The notes under the pieces are model-generated. The model saw only the letters and a program-made list of their open reading frames with translations, was not told where the DNA came from and ran no database searches. The position numbers and the translations under genes are program-made. This document shows positions 1 through 7,883 of a stretch of 57,522 nucleotides of DNA, one piece after another; position 1 is the stretch's first letter; the number at the start of each line of letters is the position of its first letter. Origin of the DNA: Microcystis viridis FACHB-1342 (lineage in GTDB: Bacteria > Cyanobacteriota > Cyanobacteriia > Cyanobacteriales > Microcystaceae); assembly GCF_014698335.1 (NCBI RefSeq), contig NZ_JACJSV010000022.1, positions 1 to 57,522 of the forward strand, read 5' to 3'.

Positions 1-98
1 CCAGACCAACCGATGAAGACGAAACGGTCTCTTTTGAGCCAGTCATCGAGAGCATCAAACAGCCCTCTTTCTGGGGCGCGTCCGACAGCAATGGTCAT
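1..98 (-). CDS. psbD: Photosystem II D2 protein, N-terminal fragment cut by the window edge
   Basis: Only the first 32 codons are inside the window. They read [20 protein letters not shown] and continue through a [12 protein letters not shown] stretch, which is the conserved start of the D2 reaction-centre subunit of photosystem II in the thylakoid membrane. An AAGAGG ribosome-binding site lies about nine bases before the ATG on the minus strand. In most cyanobacteria psbD is followed by an overlapping psbC, which would lie to the left of this window. The identification rests on a short but very distinctive peptide. Confidence 0.93.
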   Translation of the reverse strand, partial: MTIAVGRAPERGLFDALDDWLKRDRFVFIGWS

Positions 99-423
99 GG
101 GTATTTTTCCTCTTGCTTAACTGAAATCACGGGCAAGATTTCTTAACTTTTTTGAGTCTGGGATTACTCCCATTGTCTTATAAGATGGCGCGATCGATTG
201 ACTGGATTAGCTTAACTAAACTAGCTGCGATCGCTCGTTAATCCTCACAAACTGTAAAAGATTAACGTTTCTTAAACTAGCACAAGCTAGACAATAATTT
301 CGAGTTCGGTAAGACTTTGGTTCCTTGCGGCCTCTATCTACCTTTAACTATTATTAGCAAAAAATTACAAATCTATACAACTTGACTCATAATTGATTTT
401 TAATACACACAAAAACTTTTTTG
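99..423. other. psbD upstream region
   Basis: This 325-base gap separates the psbD start from the end of the lipoate ligase-like gene and should hold the psbD promoter and leader, read leftwards. It contains an inverted repeat TGGGATTACTCCCA near 166-180 and HIP1-like GCGATCG sites near 190 and 230. A minus-strand TATAAG box near 179-186 could be a -10 element, but I cannot see a convincing -35 element at the right distance. No additional gene is visible. Confidence 0.35.
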
Positions 424-1158
424 TCAATGAGTATTTATATTCATTTTTTTAATTGATCGCCATTCCCAATCCTCTAGGGGTTGCTCTAGCAATTGACAAT
501 CAAAGCATTCCTCGGCGGCGGTTTTCAGGGTAGCGATAATTGTCTCTAGGGTCAAATCTGGGGCTAAATTGAGCTTTTGAGGGGCAGCACTGGCGAAAAC
601 TTGCTCAAACAGCGAATTATCCTGCTCTAACACCATCGAACCATGTTGGAGAACCGAGGAACCCCGTTGCAGTTGGGCGCTCCCAATAAATTTATTTCCC
701 CAATTATCGACTAAATCCGCACCGGTAGCTGTACCGAAACAGTTAGCAGAATGGATATATCCCCGGCCGGCAGCACCGTAGGACAATTCTAGACCGAGAT
801 TTTGCCAGCCTGTGATTAAAAATTGACAGATTTGACAGTAAACTTTCCTAACATTCCCCTTCATCCCCGAATTTACCACCATATAAGTCAAATCCCCCTG
901 ATGTAGTACGGCCCGGCCACCGGTAGGACGACGAACTAGGGAGATTTTTTGACCTTGCCAAGTCAAATCACGCCAAAAATCGGGATATTGCCGTTGATGA
1001 TAGCCCAAGGAAATAGCTGGGGGCGACCATTGATAAAAACGCAGAGTCGGGGGATGATGACCACAACGGTGTTGTTCTAGTAACCAAGAATCGATCGCCA
1101 TTTGTAGCTCTGCCGATGAGATAATTGGAGGGATATAACGCCAAATTTTAGCTGCCAC
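424..1158 (-). CDS. Lipoate-protein ligase A family protein (biotin/lipoate ligase fold)
   Basis: The protein belongs to the biotin/lipoate A/B ligase fold, which attaches lipoate or octanoate to lysines of 2-oxoacid dehydrogenase and glycine cleavage proteins in the cytoplasm. The diagnostic nucleotide/lipoate loop RRPTGGRAVLH lies near residues 76-86, and the GNKFIGSAQ segment about 70 residues later carries the expected conserved lysine. An upstream ATG at 1185 is in frame but would overlap the preceding gene by 38 bases. I prefer the GTG at 1158, which gives 244 residues and a short 11-base overlap, but the start is not settled. It probably forms an operon with the YbjN-like gene. Octanoyltransferase-like activity is an alternative to true lipoate ligase. 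Confidence 0.75.
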   Translation of the reverse strand: MAAKIWRYIPPIISSAELQMAIDSWLLEQHRCGHHPPTLRFYQWSPPAISLGYHQRQYPDFWRDLTWQGQKISLVRRPTGGRAVLHQGDLTYMVVNSGMKGNVRKVYCQICQFLITGWQNLGLELSYGAAGRGYIHSANCFGTATGADLVDNWGNKFIGSAQLQRGSSVLQHGSMVLEQDNSLFEQVFASAAPQKLNLAPDLTLETIIATLKTAAEECFDCQLLEQPLEDWEWRSIKKMNINTH

Positions 1159-1624
1159 CAAAAGATTCTCGTAACATTTCATCATTATTATCTGCTACCG
1201 TCGCCACGAGAGTAATTGCTCGCGAAATCTCCCCAGCAGACAAATCGGCCACAGTACGCTGAGAAATCACCACCACCTGCTCATTCATAATGGCAAAATG
1301 AGATTCAAAGGTTTCGGCACAATTCATCGCTAATAACTTGCGGGTTAATCCCAATTCATCCTGAACAGGCAATTTCAGCACAGAAGACCACACCGTGAGA
1401 AAATCATCATCGCTTTCCCCAGTTAACTGCACAAATACCTCAACGCTACCATACTGAAACTTCCACAGATAACCTTTTTCTGTATGTTGTACCATAGCAG
1501 TATCATTCTGCTGCAGAGTAGAAATAACCATTTCAATCATTTCTTGGTGACTGCTCGTACTAGCCAGAAATTCATCGGTCATTGACTCTATTGCTTCTGA
1601 AGTCGCTAAACTTTCTGTGGTCAT
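1148..1624 (-). CDS. YbjN domain-containing protein
   Basis: A 158-residue acidic soluble protein resembling the YbjN family, whose fold is like type III secretion chaperones and whose role in cyanobacteria is not established. The typical features are the alternating strand region VEVFVQLTGESDDDFLTVWS followed by the helical LNCAE-like segment (LLAMNCAETFESHF) and a second half with VVVISQRTVADLSAGEISRA. The N-terminus (about 30 residues) is low-complexity and rich in S, T and E. The gene ends inside the start region of the lipoate ligase-like gene, so the two are probably co-transcribed. Confidence 0.7.
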   Translation of the reverse strand: MTTESLATSEAIESMTDEFLASTSSHQEMIEMVISTLQQNDTAMVQHTEKGYLWKFQYGSVEVFVQLTGESDDDFLTVWSSVLKLPVQDELGLTRKLLAMNCAETFESHFAIMNEQVVVISQRTVADLSAGEISRAITLVATVADNNDEMLRESFGGS

Positions 1625-1689
1625 AAAAATTCCCTAAACTCGATCGATCACAATCTTATCCCAAGAGAAAAGAAAAAAAGACATTCGGG

Positions 1690-1781
1690 TTGGGGAAGTG
1701 GGGTTTTAGGGTTTTGGGGTTTTGGGGTTTTAGTTGAATTTCCCCACTTTCCCCACTTTCCCCACTTTCCCACTTCCCCAA
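1690..1781. repeat. G-tract/C-tract inverted repeat element
   Basis: The left arm is TTGGGGAAGTGGGG followed by GGGGTTTT units; the right arm is a run of CCCCACTTT units ending in CCCACTTCCCCAA. The two ends are imperfect inverted repeats, so the transcript could fold into a long GC-rich hairpin. The element lies between the divergent YbjN and TetR genes. A related GGGAAGTGGGGAA string occurs near 57317. Such short palindromic elements are common in Microcystis-type genomes; no coding content is seen. Confidence 0.6.
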
Positions 1782-1866
1782 TTACTCAAAATTTTATGAA
1801 GCATTTGAGTAAACACCTAACTTGATCGATGACAATGGCTCTATCCCTTTCTAGCTGTCAATAATT

Positions 1867-2493
1867 ATGCAAAGTCTTTTTCAACGTTCCCTAACTGAGA
1901 CCAATTCTGGGGAAGAAGATACCCGTAGTCGTATTCTACAGGCCGCTTTACGTTTATTTGCCGCTAAGGGTTATGAAGGAACCACGACCAAAGACCTAGC
2001 AGGAAAAGCAAATGTGGCAGAAGGAACTTTATTTCGTTATTTTCCCAACAAAAAGGCGATTTTAATCGAAGTGGCCACTAGGGGATGGGTGGACATTCTC
2101 ACCGACTTGCTGACGGAATTGAGCGAAATGGGCAGTTATAAAGCGGTAGCGCAGGTGATGCGACGTAGGGTGTTGAGAATGCGAGAAAATAGCGATTTAT
2201 TGCGAGTTTGTTTTATAGAGGCACAATTTCACCCCGAATTAAAAGAGCGGATTCAATCGGAGGTAATTGCTAAAATGACCGATGTGGCTGAGGCTTTTTT
2301 TCAAACAGCGATCGATCATGGTATCTATCGTCCCATGAATCCGAAAATTGTAGCCCAGGTTTTTCTAGGAATGTTCGCAATTGCCGGTTTTTCTAGTGAA
2401 ACTATTTTAGATAGTAATGCTTCCCCCTTAGCTTTACAAGAAATGGCCGAAGGTATTGCCGAAATTTTTCTGAATGGAGTGTTAGTTAAGTAG
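1867..2493 (+). CDS. TetR/AcrR family transcriptional regulator
   Basis: A 208-residue regulator with an N-terminal TetR DNA-binding domain: the helix-turn-helix covers about residues 36-63 (TTTKDLAGKANVAEGTLFRY followed by FPNK). The remaining residues form the helical ligand-binding and dimerisation domain, whose inducer cannot be predicted. No efflux pump or enzyme gene is adjacent, so its target is unknown; it may act on itself or on the divergent YbjN operon. The ATG at 1867 leaves about 20 polar residues ahead of the DNA-binding domain, which is normal for the family. Confidence 0.88.
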   Translation: MQSLFQRSLTETNSGEEDTRSRILQAALRLFAAKGYEGTTTKDLAGKANVAEGTLFRYFPNKKAILIEVATRGWVDILTDLLTELSEMGSYKAVAQVMRRRVLRMRENSDLLRVCFIEAQFHPELKERIQSEVIAKMTDVAEAFFQTAIDHGIYRPMNPKIVAQVFLGMFAIAGFSSETILDSNASPLALQEMAEGIAEIFLNGVLVK

Positions 2494-2587
2494 TCGTGCA
2501 AAATTAATTTCCTAGTCGAGACTCCGAGACTCCGAGACAGCTAATCTAAGGATAGGCGGTTAAAATCCTTTTTAGCTTACTTAAGTA

Positions 2588-2665
2588 GGGTTTACGGCAA
2601 AAAGTTTATTGGTGGGGTTAGGAGTCGGTCGTCAGGAGTCAGTAGCCGGTCGTCGGGAGGGGAAG
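2588..2665 (-). repeat. Partial MITE-A copy (one end only)
   Basis: The sequence TA|GGGTTTACGGCAAAAAG followed by TTGGTGGGGTTAGGAGTCGG is the reverse complement, with a few changes, of the right end of the element at 22669-22888. Only this one end is recognisable; the other terminal repeat is missing, so it is a decayed or recombined copy. It shares the AGTAGCCGGTCGTC repeats with that copy. Confidence 0.6.
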
Positions 2666-2674
2666 TAAGAATAA

Positions 2675-2938
2675 CAGAATGACCTCTTTAACTTAGACAA
2701 TGGTGAAGTAAAAGTCGTTAACAATATCCCAGAATTACTCGAATTATCTATAGATAATCCCAATAAATTTAAAGAACACATGGACAGAGGAGATTTTGAG
2801 CGTTGGCTGGATAATATAGAGATAGGAGAAACAGAACTAGCAAATATAGCTCAGGCAACTCGAGAGAAGAATGATGATGAGCGCCTACATTATTTTCTCA
2901 GAGAATGCTGTCTAGTCTTGATTGAGAGAAACCCTTAA
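2675..2938 (+). pseudogene. C-terminal gene remnant of unknown family
   Basis: An open frame of 87 codons ends at TAA 2936-2938, with a stop (TAA 2672-2674) just upstream and no ATG, GTG or TTG near its start. The translated tail includes the segments NNIPELLELSIDNPNKFKEH, GDFERWLDNIEIGETELANI and HYFLRECCLVLIERNP, which look like real protein. It is most likely the 3' end of a larger gene whose front was lost. I do not recognise the family. Confidence 0.45.
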
Positions 2939-3065
2939 TATTTCCTAACAAAAACTTGATTTGATCGCCAACTACCTGCAAGATAAAGAAAGAACGAATG
3001 AGATAGGAATTTACAAGGGGATAAAAATTAAAATCTTTCTGATTTCAAGCTACCAACGACCAGCG

Positions 3066-3153
3066 CTAGTCACTGATAACTGAAACCTGAAAACTGAAAC
3101 CTGATAACTGAAAACTGAAACCTGATAACTGATAACTGATAACTGATAACTGA
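3066..3153. repeat. CTGATAA heptamer array (STRR-like)
   Basis: Tandem CTGATAA units interspersed with CTGAAAA and CTGAAAC variants fill the space directly in front of the RNA methyltransferase gene; the last unit ends about two bases before its ATG. The same heptamer occurs at 7837-7881 and near 54923-54950. Short tandemly repeated heptamers are known from several cyanobacteria. Here the array replaces any recognisable Shine-Dalgarno sequence. Confidence 0.85.
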
Positions 3154-3154
3154 A

Positions 3155-4282
3155 ATGACTCGATCCTATTTTGCTACCACCGCTAGGGGACTAGAAGAAA
3201 TTGCCGCTAGGGAATTAGAATTCCTAGGGGCCAAAGAAGTGAAACCAGTATTCACCGGAGTCCATTTTCAGGGGGATATCTCCCTACTCTATCGAGTCAA
3301 TCTTTGGTCAAGAATTATTTTTCGGGTTTTGGTTCCCATTGCCGAAATTCCCTGTGGGGATGGGAAGGAACTGTATGATGGTATTCAAGCCATTGATTGG
3401 CGAGATTATCTCAGCAGTGAGGAAACTTTAGCGGTACAATGTACGGGAACGAATGATCGCCTCAATCACACCCATTACACCGCTTTAAGCATCAAAAACG
3501 CTATTATCGACCAACAGCGTCAACAGGGCAATCCCCGTTCCTTTGTGGATACAGAAAACCCCGACCTGCAAATTAACGCTCATATCGAGAAAAATCGCTG
3601 TGTGCTTAGTTTAGATAGTTCTGGCCACAGTTTACATCGTCGCGGGTATCATCGGGCCATGGGAGTCGCACCTCTGAAAGAAAGTCTTGCCGCTGCTTTG
3701 GTAGAATTATCAGCATGGCAGGATGATATGGTGCTTTTGGACCCTTTCTGTGGTTCGGGAACCATTGTCATCGAAGCGACGTTAAAAGCTTTAAATATTG
3801 CCCCCGGTTTATCCCGTTCCCAGTTCGGATTCCAGAAATGGCCAGACTATCAACCGGATTTATGGCAATCTTTGCTTCAGGAAGCTAAAGAAAAACAAAA
3901 ATTTCAGCTAAATGCGCCAATTTATGCTAGTGATGCCGATTATGAGGTTTTGCGTCAGGCCGAGGATAACGCCTATTTTTGTCAAGTGCAGGACTATATT
4001 AATTTTAGCTTGCAAAGCATCACCGACTTAGAACCGACGAGCGATCGAGGGATTATTCTCTGTAATCCCCCTTACGGCAAAAGATTGGGCAATACCGAAG
4101 AATTAGGGGCCTTATATAAATCCTTCGGTGATGTCTTAAAACAGAGGTTTAAGGGTTGGACAGCCTATATTTTATCGGGAAACAAAGAACTGACTAAACA
4201 AATCGGTCTGCGTTCTTCCCGTCGCACTCCCTTGTATAACGGTTCTTTGCCCTGTACCCTCTTAAAATATGAGTTGTATTAA
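3155..4282 (+). CDS. THUMP domain class I SAM-dependent RNA methyltransferase (RlmL/YpsC-like)
   Basis: A 375-residue protein with an N-terminal THUMP RNA-binding region (about residues 45-155) and a C-terminal Rossmann methyltransferase domain. The SAM-binding loop DPFCGSGTIVIEA is near residue 196 and the catalytic motif NPPYGKRLG near residue 303, the signature of N2-guanine methyltransferases acting on 23S rRNA. The exact target nucleotide cannot be read from sequence. The start codon directly follows a CTGATAA repeat array with no visible ribosome-binding site, but the MTRSYFATTARGLEE start is typical of the family. It is convergent with mdh, with the two stop codons abutting. Confidence 0.87.
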   Translation: MTRSYFATTARGLEEIAARELEFLGAKEVKPVFTGVHFQGDISLLYRVNLWSRIIFRVLVPIAEIPCGDGKELYDGIQAIDWRDYLSSEETLAVQCTGTNDRLNHTHYTALSIKNAIIDQQRQQGNPRSFVDTENPDLQINAHIEKNRCVLSLDSSGHSLHRRGYHRAMGVAPLKESLAAALVELSAWQDDMVLLDPFCGSGTIVIEATLKALNIAPGLSRSQFGFQKWPDYQPDLWQSLLQEAKEKQKFQLNAPIYASDADYEVLRQAEDNAYFCQVQDYINFSLQSITDLEPTSDRGIILCNPPYGKRLGNTEELGALYKSFGDVLKQRFKGWTAYILSGNKELTKQIGLRSSRRTPLYNGSLPCTLLKYELY

Positions 4283-5260
4283 CTACATCAAAACCTTGAG
4301 ACTGTCAAGGGCTAAATGAACATTCTGACGAACTGAGGCAGCAGAAGTGTGTAAATCCAGACGTTCAGCATCGGTCAAACGCACTTCCAGAATACTTTCC
4401 ACACCCCGACAGCCTAAGCGACAGGGAACCCCCAGATAGACATCCTGTAAACCGTATTCACCCTTAAGATAGGCTGCCGCCGGCAGTAAACGGGATTGAT
4501 TTCTCAATATCGTCTCGACCATGGTACAGGCAGAGGAAGCAGGGGCATAATAAGCGCCGCCAGTTTGCAGTAATTTGACGATTTCAGCCCCACCGTTGCG
4601 AGTTCTCTCCACTAAACGGTTAATTGTTATCTCGTCCATTAATTCGGTAATCGGCACACCACTGACGGTACAGTAACGGGGTAGGGGCAACATTAAATCA
4701 CCGTGACCACCCAAAACCATAGCATGAACGTCGGCGGTACTAACCCCCAATTCCATGGCGATAAAGGTTTGTAAACGGGAAGAATCGAGGACTCCCGCCA
4801 TTCCCATCACTCTTTGGGGGGGTAAACCGGTCGATTGCCAGACTAGATAGGTCATCACATCCAGGGGATTAGTGATGACAATAAAAATGGCTTCCGGAGA
4901 ATACTGGAGGCATTTAGTGGCGGCCTCGACGACAATTTTAGCATTGACATTCATGAGATCATCGCGACTCATGCCCGGTTTTCTGGCTAATCCAGCCGTA
5001 ATCACGACAATATCCGAGCCTGCCGTGTCTTCGTAGTTATTAGTGCCAATAATCTCGCTGTCGTGCAGTTCTATGCCCTGAGCTTCCATCAAATCTAGGG
5101 CAATACCCTGGGGCAAACCATTGACGATATCGAGGAGAACCACATCAGCGAGGTTTTTTTCGGCGATGCGTTGGGCCAGGGTGCGTCCGACGTTGCCAGC
5201 ACCAATAACCGAGACTCGGGGCGATTGACAGGGGATGAGTGTATCGTAGAAGTCAACCAT
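4283..5260 (-). CDS. mdh: Malate dehydrogenase (LDH-like type)
   Basis: A 325-residue cytosolic NAD-dependent dehydrogenase interconverting malate and oxaloacetate. Visible signatures are the Rossmann loop GAGNVG (residues 20-25), Asp44 at the end of the second strand, which favours NAD over NADP, the substrate-binding LARKPGMSRDDL region with Arg93 and Arg99, TNPLD (131-134), GMAGVLDSSR around residue 159, and the catalytic GGHGD with His186. The GMAGVLDS motif marks the lactate dehydrogenase-like group of malate dehydrogenases. The gene lies just downstream of ndhO on the same strand with a 25-base gap, so a shared transcript is possible. Confidence 0.93.
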   Translation of the reverse strand: MVDFYDTLIPCQSPRVSVIGAGNVGRTLAQRIAEKNLADVVLLDIVNGLPQGIALDLMEAQGIELHDSEIIGTNNYEDTAGSDIVVITAGLARKPGMSRDDLMNVNAKIVVEAATKCLQYSPEAIFIVITNPLDVMTYLVWQSTGLPPQRVMGMAGVLDSSRLQTFIAMELGVSTADVHAMVLGGHGDLMLPLPRYCTVSGVPITELMDEITINRLVERTRNGGAEIVKLLQTGGAYYAPASSACTMVETILRNQSRLLPAAAYLKGEYGLQDVYLGVPCRLGCRGVESILEVRLTDAERLDLHTSAASVRQNVHLALDSLKVLM

Positions 5261-5285
5261 GGTTTATGGATGAGGCAATTCCTCA

Positions 5286-5501
5286 TCAGGCGGGTTCCAG
5301 TTGTTCGAGCTTTAGCCACACACTGGGGGTGGGAACACAGAATTTAATCAAAGCATAATCATCTTTTACATCCAAGACTTCTGCTGTCGAGTCGAACATA
5401 TAACTGGGTAAACGGCGATCGCTGGCTAGGGCTTCGAGGCTATTTTCTAGGTTTCCCGTCACCACGCGGACTAAAGCTCCTTTCTTAATTGTAGCTGCCA
5501 T
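5286..5501 (-). CDS. ndhO: NAD(P)H-quinone oxidoreductase subunit O
   Basis: A 71-residue protein matching the cyanobacterial NdhO subunit of the NDH-1 complex, a peripheral thylakoid subunit of respiratory and cyclic electron flow. Characteristic segments are MAATIKKGALVRVV at the start, LPSYMF in the middle and the VWLKLEQLEP tail. A start further upstream at 5537 would add 12 residues that do not look like the family, so the ATG at 5501 is chosen. It is followed closely by mdh. Confidence 0.9.
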   Translation of the reverse strand: MAATIKKGALVRVVTGNLENSLEALASDRRLPSYMFDSTAEVLDVKDDYALIKFCVPTPSVWLKLEQLEPA

Positions 5502-5983
5502 GTTTTTCTGGTTAAATTTGCTGGGGGTTTCCCCCATAAATTGTTACATATTCGGGCAGACCTCTGACAAGAGCTTTTTTCAGTCATCGGTTTACTGATG
5601 ACTAATACCAAAGGCCGAATCTAAAACCTAATTGGTTAGGCTCAAAGCTTTGATGTACTTAGGTGGCTGGTTATAATTAAATTAAAAATGGATTTTAGGT
5701 TCGATCCCCCCCTTATTAAGGAGGGTGCCGATCCCCCCTGCCCCCCTTGATAAGGGGGGTGCCGATAGGCGGGGGGATCCCCCTTAATAAGGGGGGCATC
5801 TGAAAGTTTTCAATACCTACCTACTTAGTTTTTACCCTTGTTTTTAGGTGGGAGAATTGCCAGATTCTTTCTTGTGCATGAGTGCCTGTCGCCCCTTGCC
5901 TTTAGAAACTAATAACTGATTCCGGGCTGATGGCTTTTTGGCTTAAGATAAAGTTTAGCCCTCGATCGAGTTCTCGTGTTTTC
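5502..5983. other. Divergent intergenic region with a palindromic element
   Basis: This 482-base region lies between the divergent ndhO and upp genes. Besides the palindromic element at 5703-5800, there is an AT-rich stretch (GGTTATAATTAAATT near 5669) that contains a possible TATAAT box. No gene is visible. Promoters of both flanking genes must lie here, but their exact positions are uncertain. Confidence 0.5.
5703..5800. repeat. Palindromic MITE-like element with 19-bp terminal inverted repeats
   Basis: The left end GATCCCCCCCTTATTAAGG (5703-5721) and the right end CCTTAATAAGGGGGGCATC (5782-5800) are inverted repeats matching at 18 of 19 positions. An internal hairpin CCCCCCTTGATAAGGGGGG and GTGCCGAT direct repeats lie between them. 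The unit is 98 bases and non-coding. It resembles the short G/C-tract palindromes dispersed in many filamentous and colonial cyanobacteria. It could fold into a very stable RNA hairpin on either strand. Confidence 0.75.
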
Positions 5984-6637
5984 ATGGTTTTACAACTGCG
6001 CGTCTATGTTCCCGAACACCCTCTGGTTAAGCATTGGCTGGCGATCGCCCGCGATCAAAATACCCCCTCGGTACTGTTTAAAACAGCGATGACGGAACTA
6101 GGGCGCTGGTTAACCTACGAAGCAGCCAGGCAATGGTTGCCGACCCTGGAAACTAGCGTTAAAACCCCTCTAGCGGAATGTCCCGCTACTTTTATCGATC
6201 CTAGCGTACCGATCGCCGTAGTCCCGATTTTACGCGCAGGATTAGCCCTGTTGGAAGGGGCGCAAAGTCTTTTACCCCTAGCTAGTACCTATCATCTCGG
6301 TTTAGCCAGAAATGAGGAAACCCTGGAGGTGAGTTGTTATTTAAATAAATTACCGGCTAGTTTTGATCCAGCCACGAGAGTGTTAATTCTGGAACCGATG
6401 TTAGCCACGGGGGGATCAATTTCAACGGCAATGGCAGAAATTACCAGCAGAGGCGTTGATCCTGCCCTAATTCGCCTGATTTCCGTGGTGGCTGCCCCGC
6501 CGGCTTTACAGAAATTGAGTCAGAATTATCCCAGCTTGAACATCTATACGGCTATTATCGATGAAGGATTAAATAGCCGCGGTTACATCGTGCCGGGGTT
6601 GGGCGATGCCGGCGATCGAGCTTTTGGAACCTATTAG
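5984..6637 (+). CDS. upp: Uracil phosphoribosyltransferase
   Basis: The 217-residue product converts uracil and PRPP to UMP in pyrimidine salvage. The PRPP-binding loop EPMLATGGS near residues 136-144 and the C-terminal uracil-binding segment YIVPGLGDAGDRAFGT are diagnostic; the loop has Glu where many family members have Asp before the Pro. The open frame extends upstream to 5930, but the added residues are unlike the family and MVLQLRVYVPEHPLVKHWL starting at 5984 fits well. The next gene begins 14 bases after the stop, suggesting a two-gene operon. Confidence 0.9.
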   Translation: MVLQLRVYVPEHPLVKHWLAIARDQNTPSVLFKTAMTELGRWLTYEAARQWLPTLETSVKTPLAECPATFIDPSVPIAVVPILRAGLALLEGAQSLLPLASTYHLGLARNEETLEVSCYLNKLPASFDPATRVLILEPMLATGGSISTAMAEITSRGVDPALIRLISVVAAPPALQKLSQNYPSLNIYTAIIDEGLNSRGYIVPGLGDAGDRAFGTY

Positions 6638-6651
6638 GAGAAAAATGGATT

Positions 6652-6939
6652 ATGAGTCAGCGAGATGGGTTTGCGGGCGGTTTTTTGGCTGGTGCGATTG
6701 TCGGTGGTTTAGTGGGCGGTGTTTTGGGGACAGTGTTGGCTAATCGCAGCCGTCGCGGTTTAGCAGATGGTGATAATCAGTCTTTTTTGGAGGAGATCCG
6801 CAATGGGCGCTTGACTCCAGAGGAAGGTATGGAAATGGCCCGCCGCAGTTTAGAAGATAAAATTGCCCAGTTAAATCTAGCGATCGATGATGTGCGTCAA
6901 CAGTTAGGATCGGTACAGGAAAACGGCAGCGATCATTAA
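6652..6939 (+). CDS. Small glycine-zipper membrane protein (YtxH-like)
   Basis: A 95-residue conserved-looking cyanobacterial protein. Residues 7-30 form a glycine-rich hydrophobic segment (GGFLAGAIVGGLVGGVLGTV), a glycine zipper that can pack tightly in a membrane. The rest is a charged helical tail with a heptad-like pattern (residues 65-88). This architecture resembles YtxH-type stress-related proteins, but function is unknown. It sits 14 bases downstream of upp with a GGAG-type ribosome-binding site, so the two are probably co-transcribed. Confidence 0.65.
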   Translation: MSQRDGFAGGFLAGAIVGGLVGGVLGTVLANRSRRGLADGDNQSFLEEIRNGRLTPEEGMEMARRSLEDKIAQLNLAIDDVRQQLGSVQENGSDH

Positions 6940-7274
6940 ATAGGGTTGGCTGAATAAATCTCAAAACCTTTATATAACTTTGAGTTAGGGATAGGTATAG
7001 CCGCTTCTTAAAAGTTGCCAAACATTAATCAAATCAAGGAGAATTTATTCTCAATTATCAAAATTGAGACAGTTTGTGCCGCTTAAATAAAGAGATTTTG
7101 ATAACTAAATTAAAGCATATCTAAAGAGTTTTGAGTTAAGAGTAAAACTTCAAGTTTTCATTCAGAATATAGCGTTTCTTAAGCTAGTGAGGTACACCTA
7201 TTCTTCTTTCCTTTCGTCTAAAGCCCATAACTTTTGTACCTCAGCAGACTGAAAAAAGCTATAGTTTAAGAGTC
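6940..7274. other. Non-coding stretch with an IS630-type element end
   Basis: The stretch starts with TA|GGGTTGGCTGAATAAATC (6941-6960), which matches the terminal repeat of the MITE-A copies at 12859 and 49449. The following 300 bases are AT-rich, contain many stops in all frames, and lead into the transposase remnant. It is best read as the decayed left part of an IS630-family insertion. No independent gene is seen. Confidence 0.55.
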
Positions 7275-7733
7275 ATGAGAAGAAAAACATGGGGAAAAAA
7301 GCAAAAAAAAGTTAGCGGACAAAGAAGAGGTGGTCGAGTAAATGGGATGGGAGGAGTGAGATATTCCGATAAAAAAAGATTCGTAGAATTCATCAAAAAA
7401 GGAAATTGAGAAACTTTTTATGAAGTGGTAAAAGTTTTTTATACAAAAATCATTAAAGAATGGGTGGAAGCGGGGAATAAAGAGGAGGATTTTCGAGAAA
7501 AGGGTCGAAAGATTGTCCTGATTCTCGATAATGCTAGTGTTCACAAAAAAACGGATGTTGTTGGTAAAATTGCTGAAAATATGCCCAACTTAATTTTAGA
7601 GTGTTTACCCGCATATAGCCCAGATTTAAATATCATTGAATTGCTCTGGCACTCGACAAAAGAATTTATCGCTCATCGACTTTTTAAATCAGTTGAAGAA
7701 TTAGAATCTCTTTTACATCAACTTTATAAATGA
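7275..7733 (+). pseudogene. IS630-family transposase, truncated and interrupted by a TGA stop
   Basis: Reading from ATG 7275, one frame encodes the central and C-terminal part of an IS630 DDE transposase, broken only by TGA at 7407-7409. Before the stop comes a segment with GQRRGGRVNGMGGVRYSD; after it come LILDNASVHK (second catalytic Asp) and CLPAYSPDLNIIELLW (the hallmark block with the third catalytic residue). The N-terminal DNA-binding region and first catalytic Asp are absent upstream, so the gene is dead regardless of the stop. This family targets TA dinucleotides, in line with the TA-flanked MITE-A elements nearby. Confidence 0.85.
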
Positions 7734-7836
7734 AGGAGGTCTAATTATTAAGTGGGATCGCAAGTTGAAAAACAAGGGTAATTCTGTTAACGCAATTTAA
7801 ATTACGAACAGCTTACTGCACACTTAAAACTCAAAT

Positions 7837-7881
7837 CTGATAACTGATAACTGATAACTGATAACTGATAACTGATAACTG
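7837..7881. repeat. CTGATAA heptamer array
   Basis: Six uninterrupted CTGATAA units followed by CTG end three bases before the stop codon of the minus-strand gene at 7884-8378. This is the cleanest of the three heptamer arrays in the window. It is short enough to vary in copy number by replication slippage. Confidence 0.9.
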
Positions 7882-7883
7882 TC

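Larger units (their letters stand above)
2494..3154. other. Repeat-rich gap with an element end and a gene remnant
   Basis: This 661-base gap contains, in order, a partial copy of the MITE-A family (2588-2665), an open reading frame remnant (2675-2938), and a CTGATAA heptamer array that runs up to the start of the RNA methyltransferase gene. No intact gene is visible. The accumulation of debris suggests a former insertion and decay site. Confidence 0.6.

Noticed and set aside
6740-7021. A 93-codon minus-strand frame over the glycine-zipper gene
   Set aside because: The forward gene has a clear glycine zipper and operon position; the reverse frame has no coding character.
7837-7881. CRISPR repeats or telomere-like repeat
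   Set aside because: A seven-base CTGATAA unit repeated without spacers is a simple tandem repeat of the type known in cyanobacteria.
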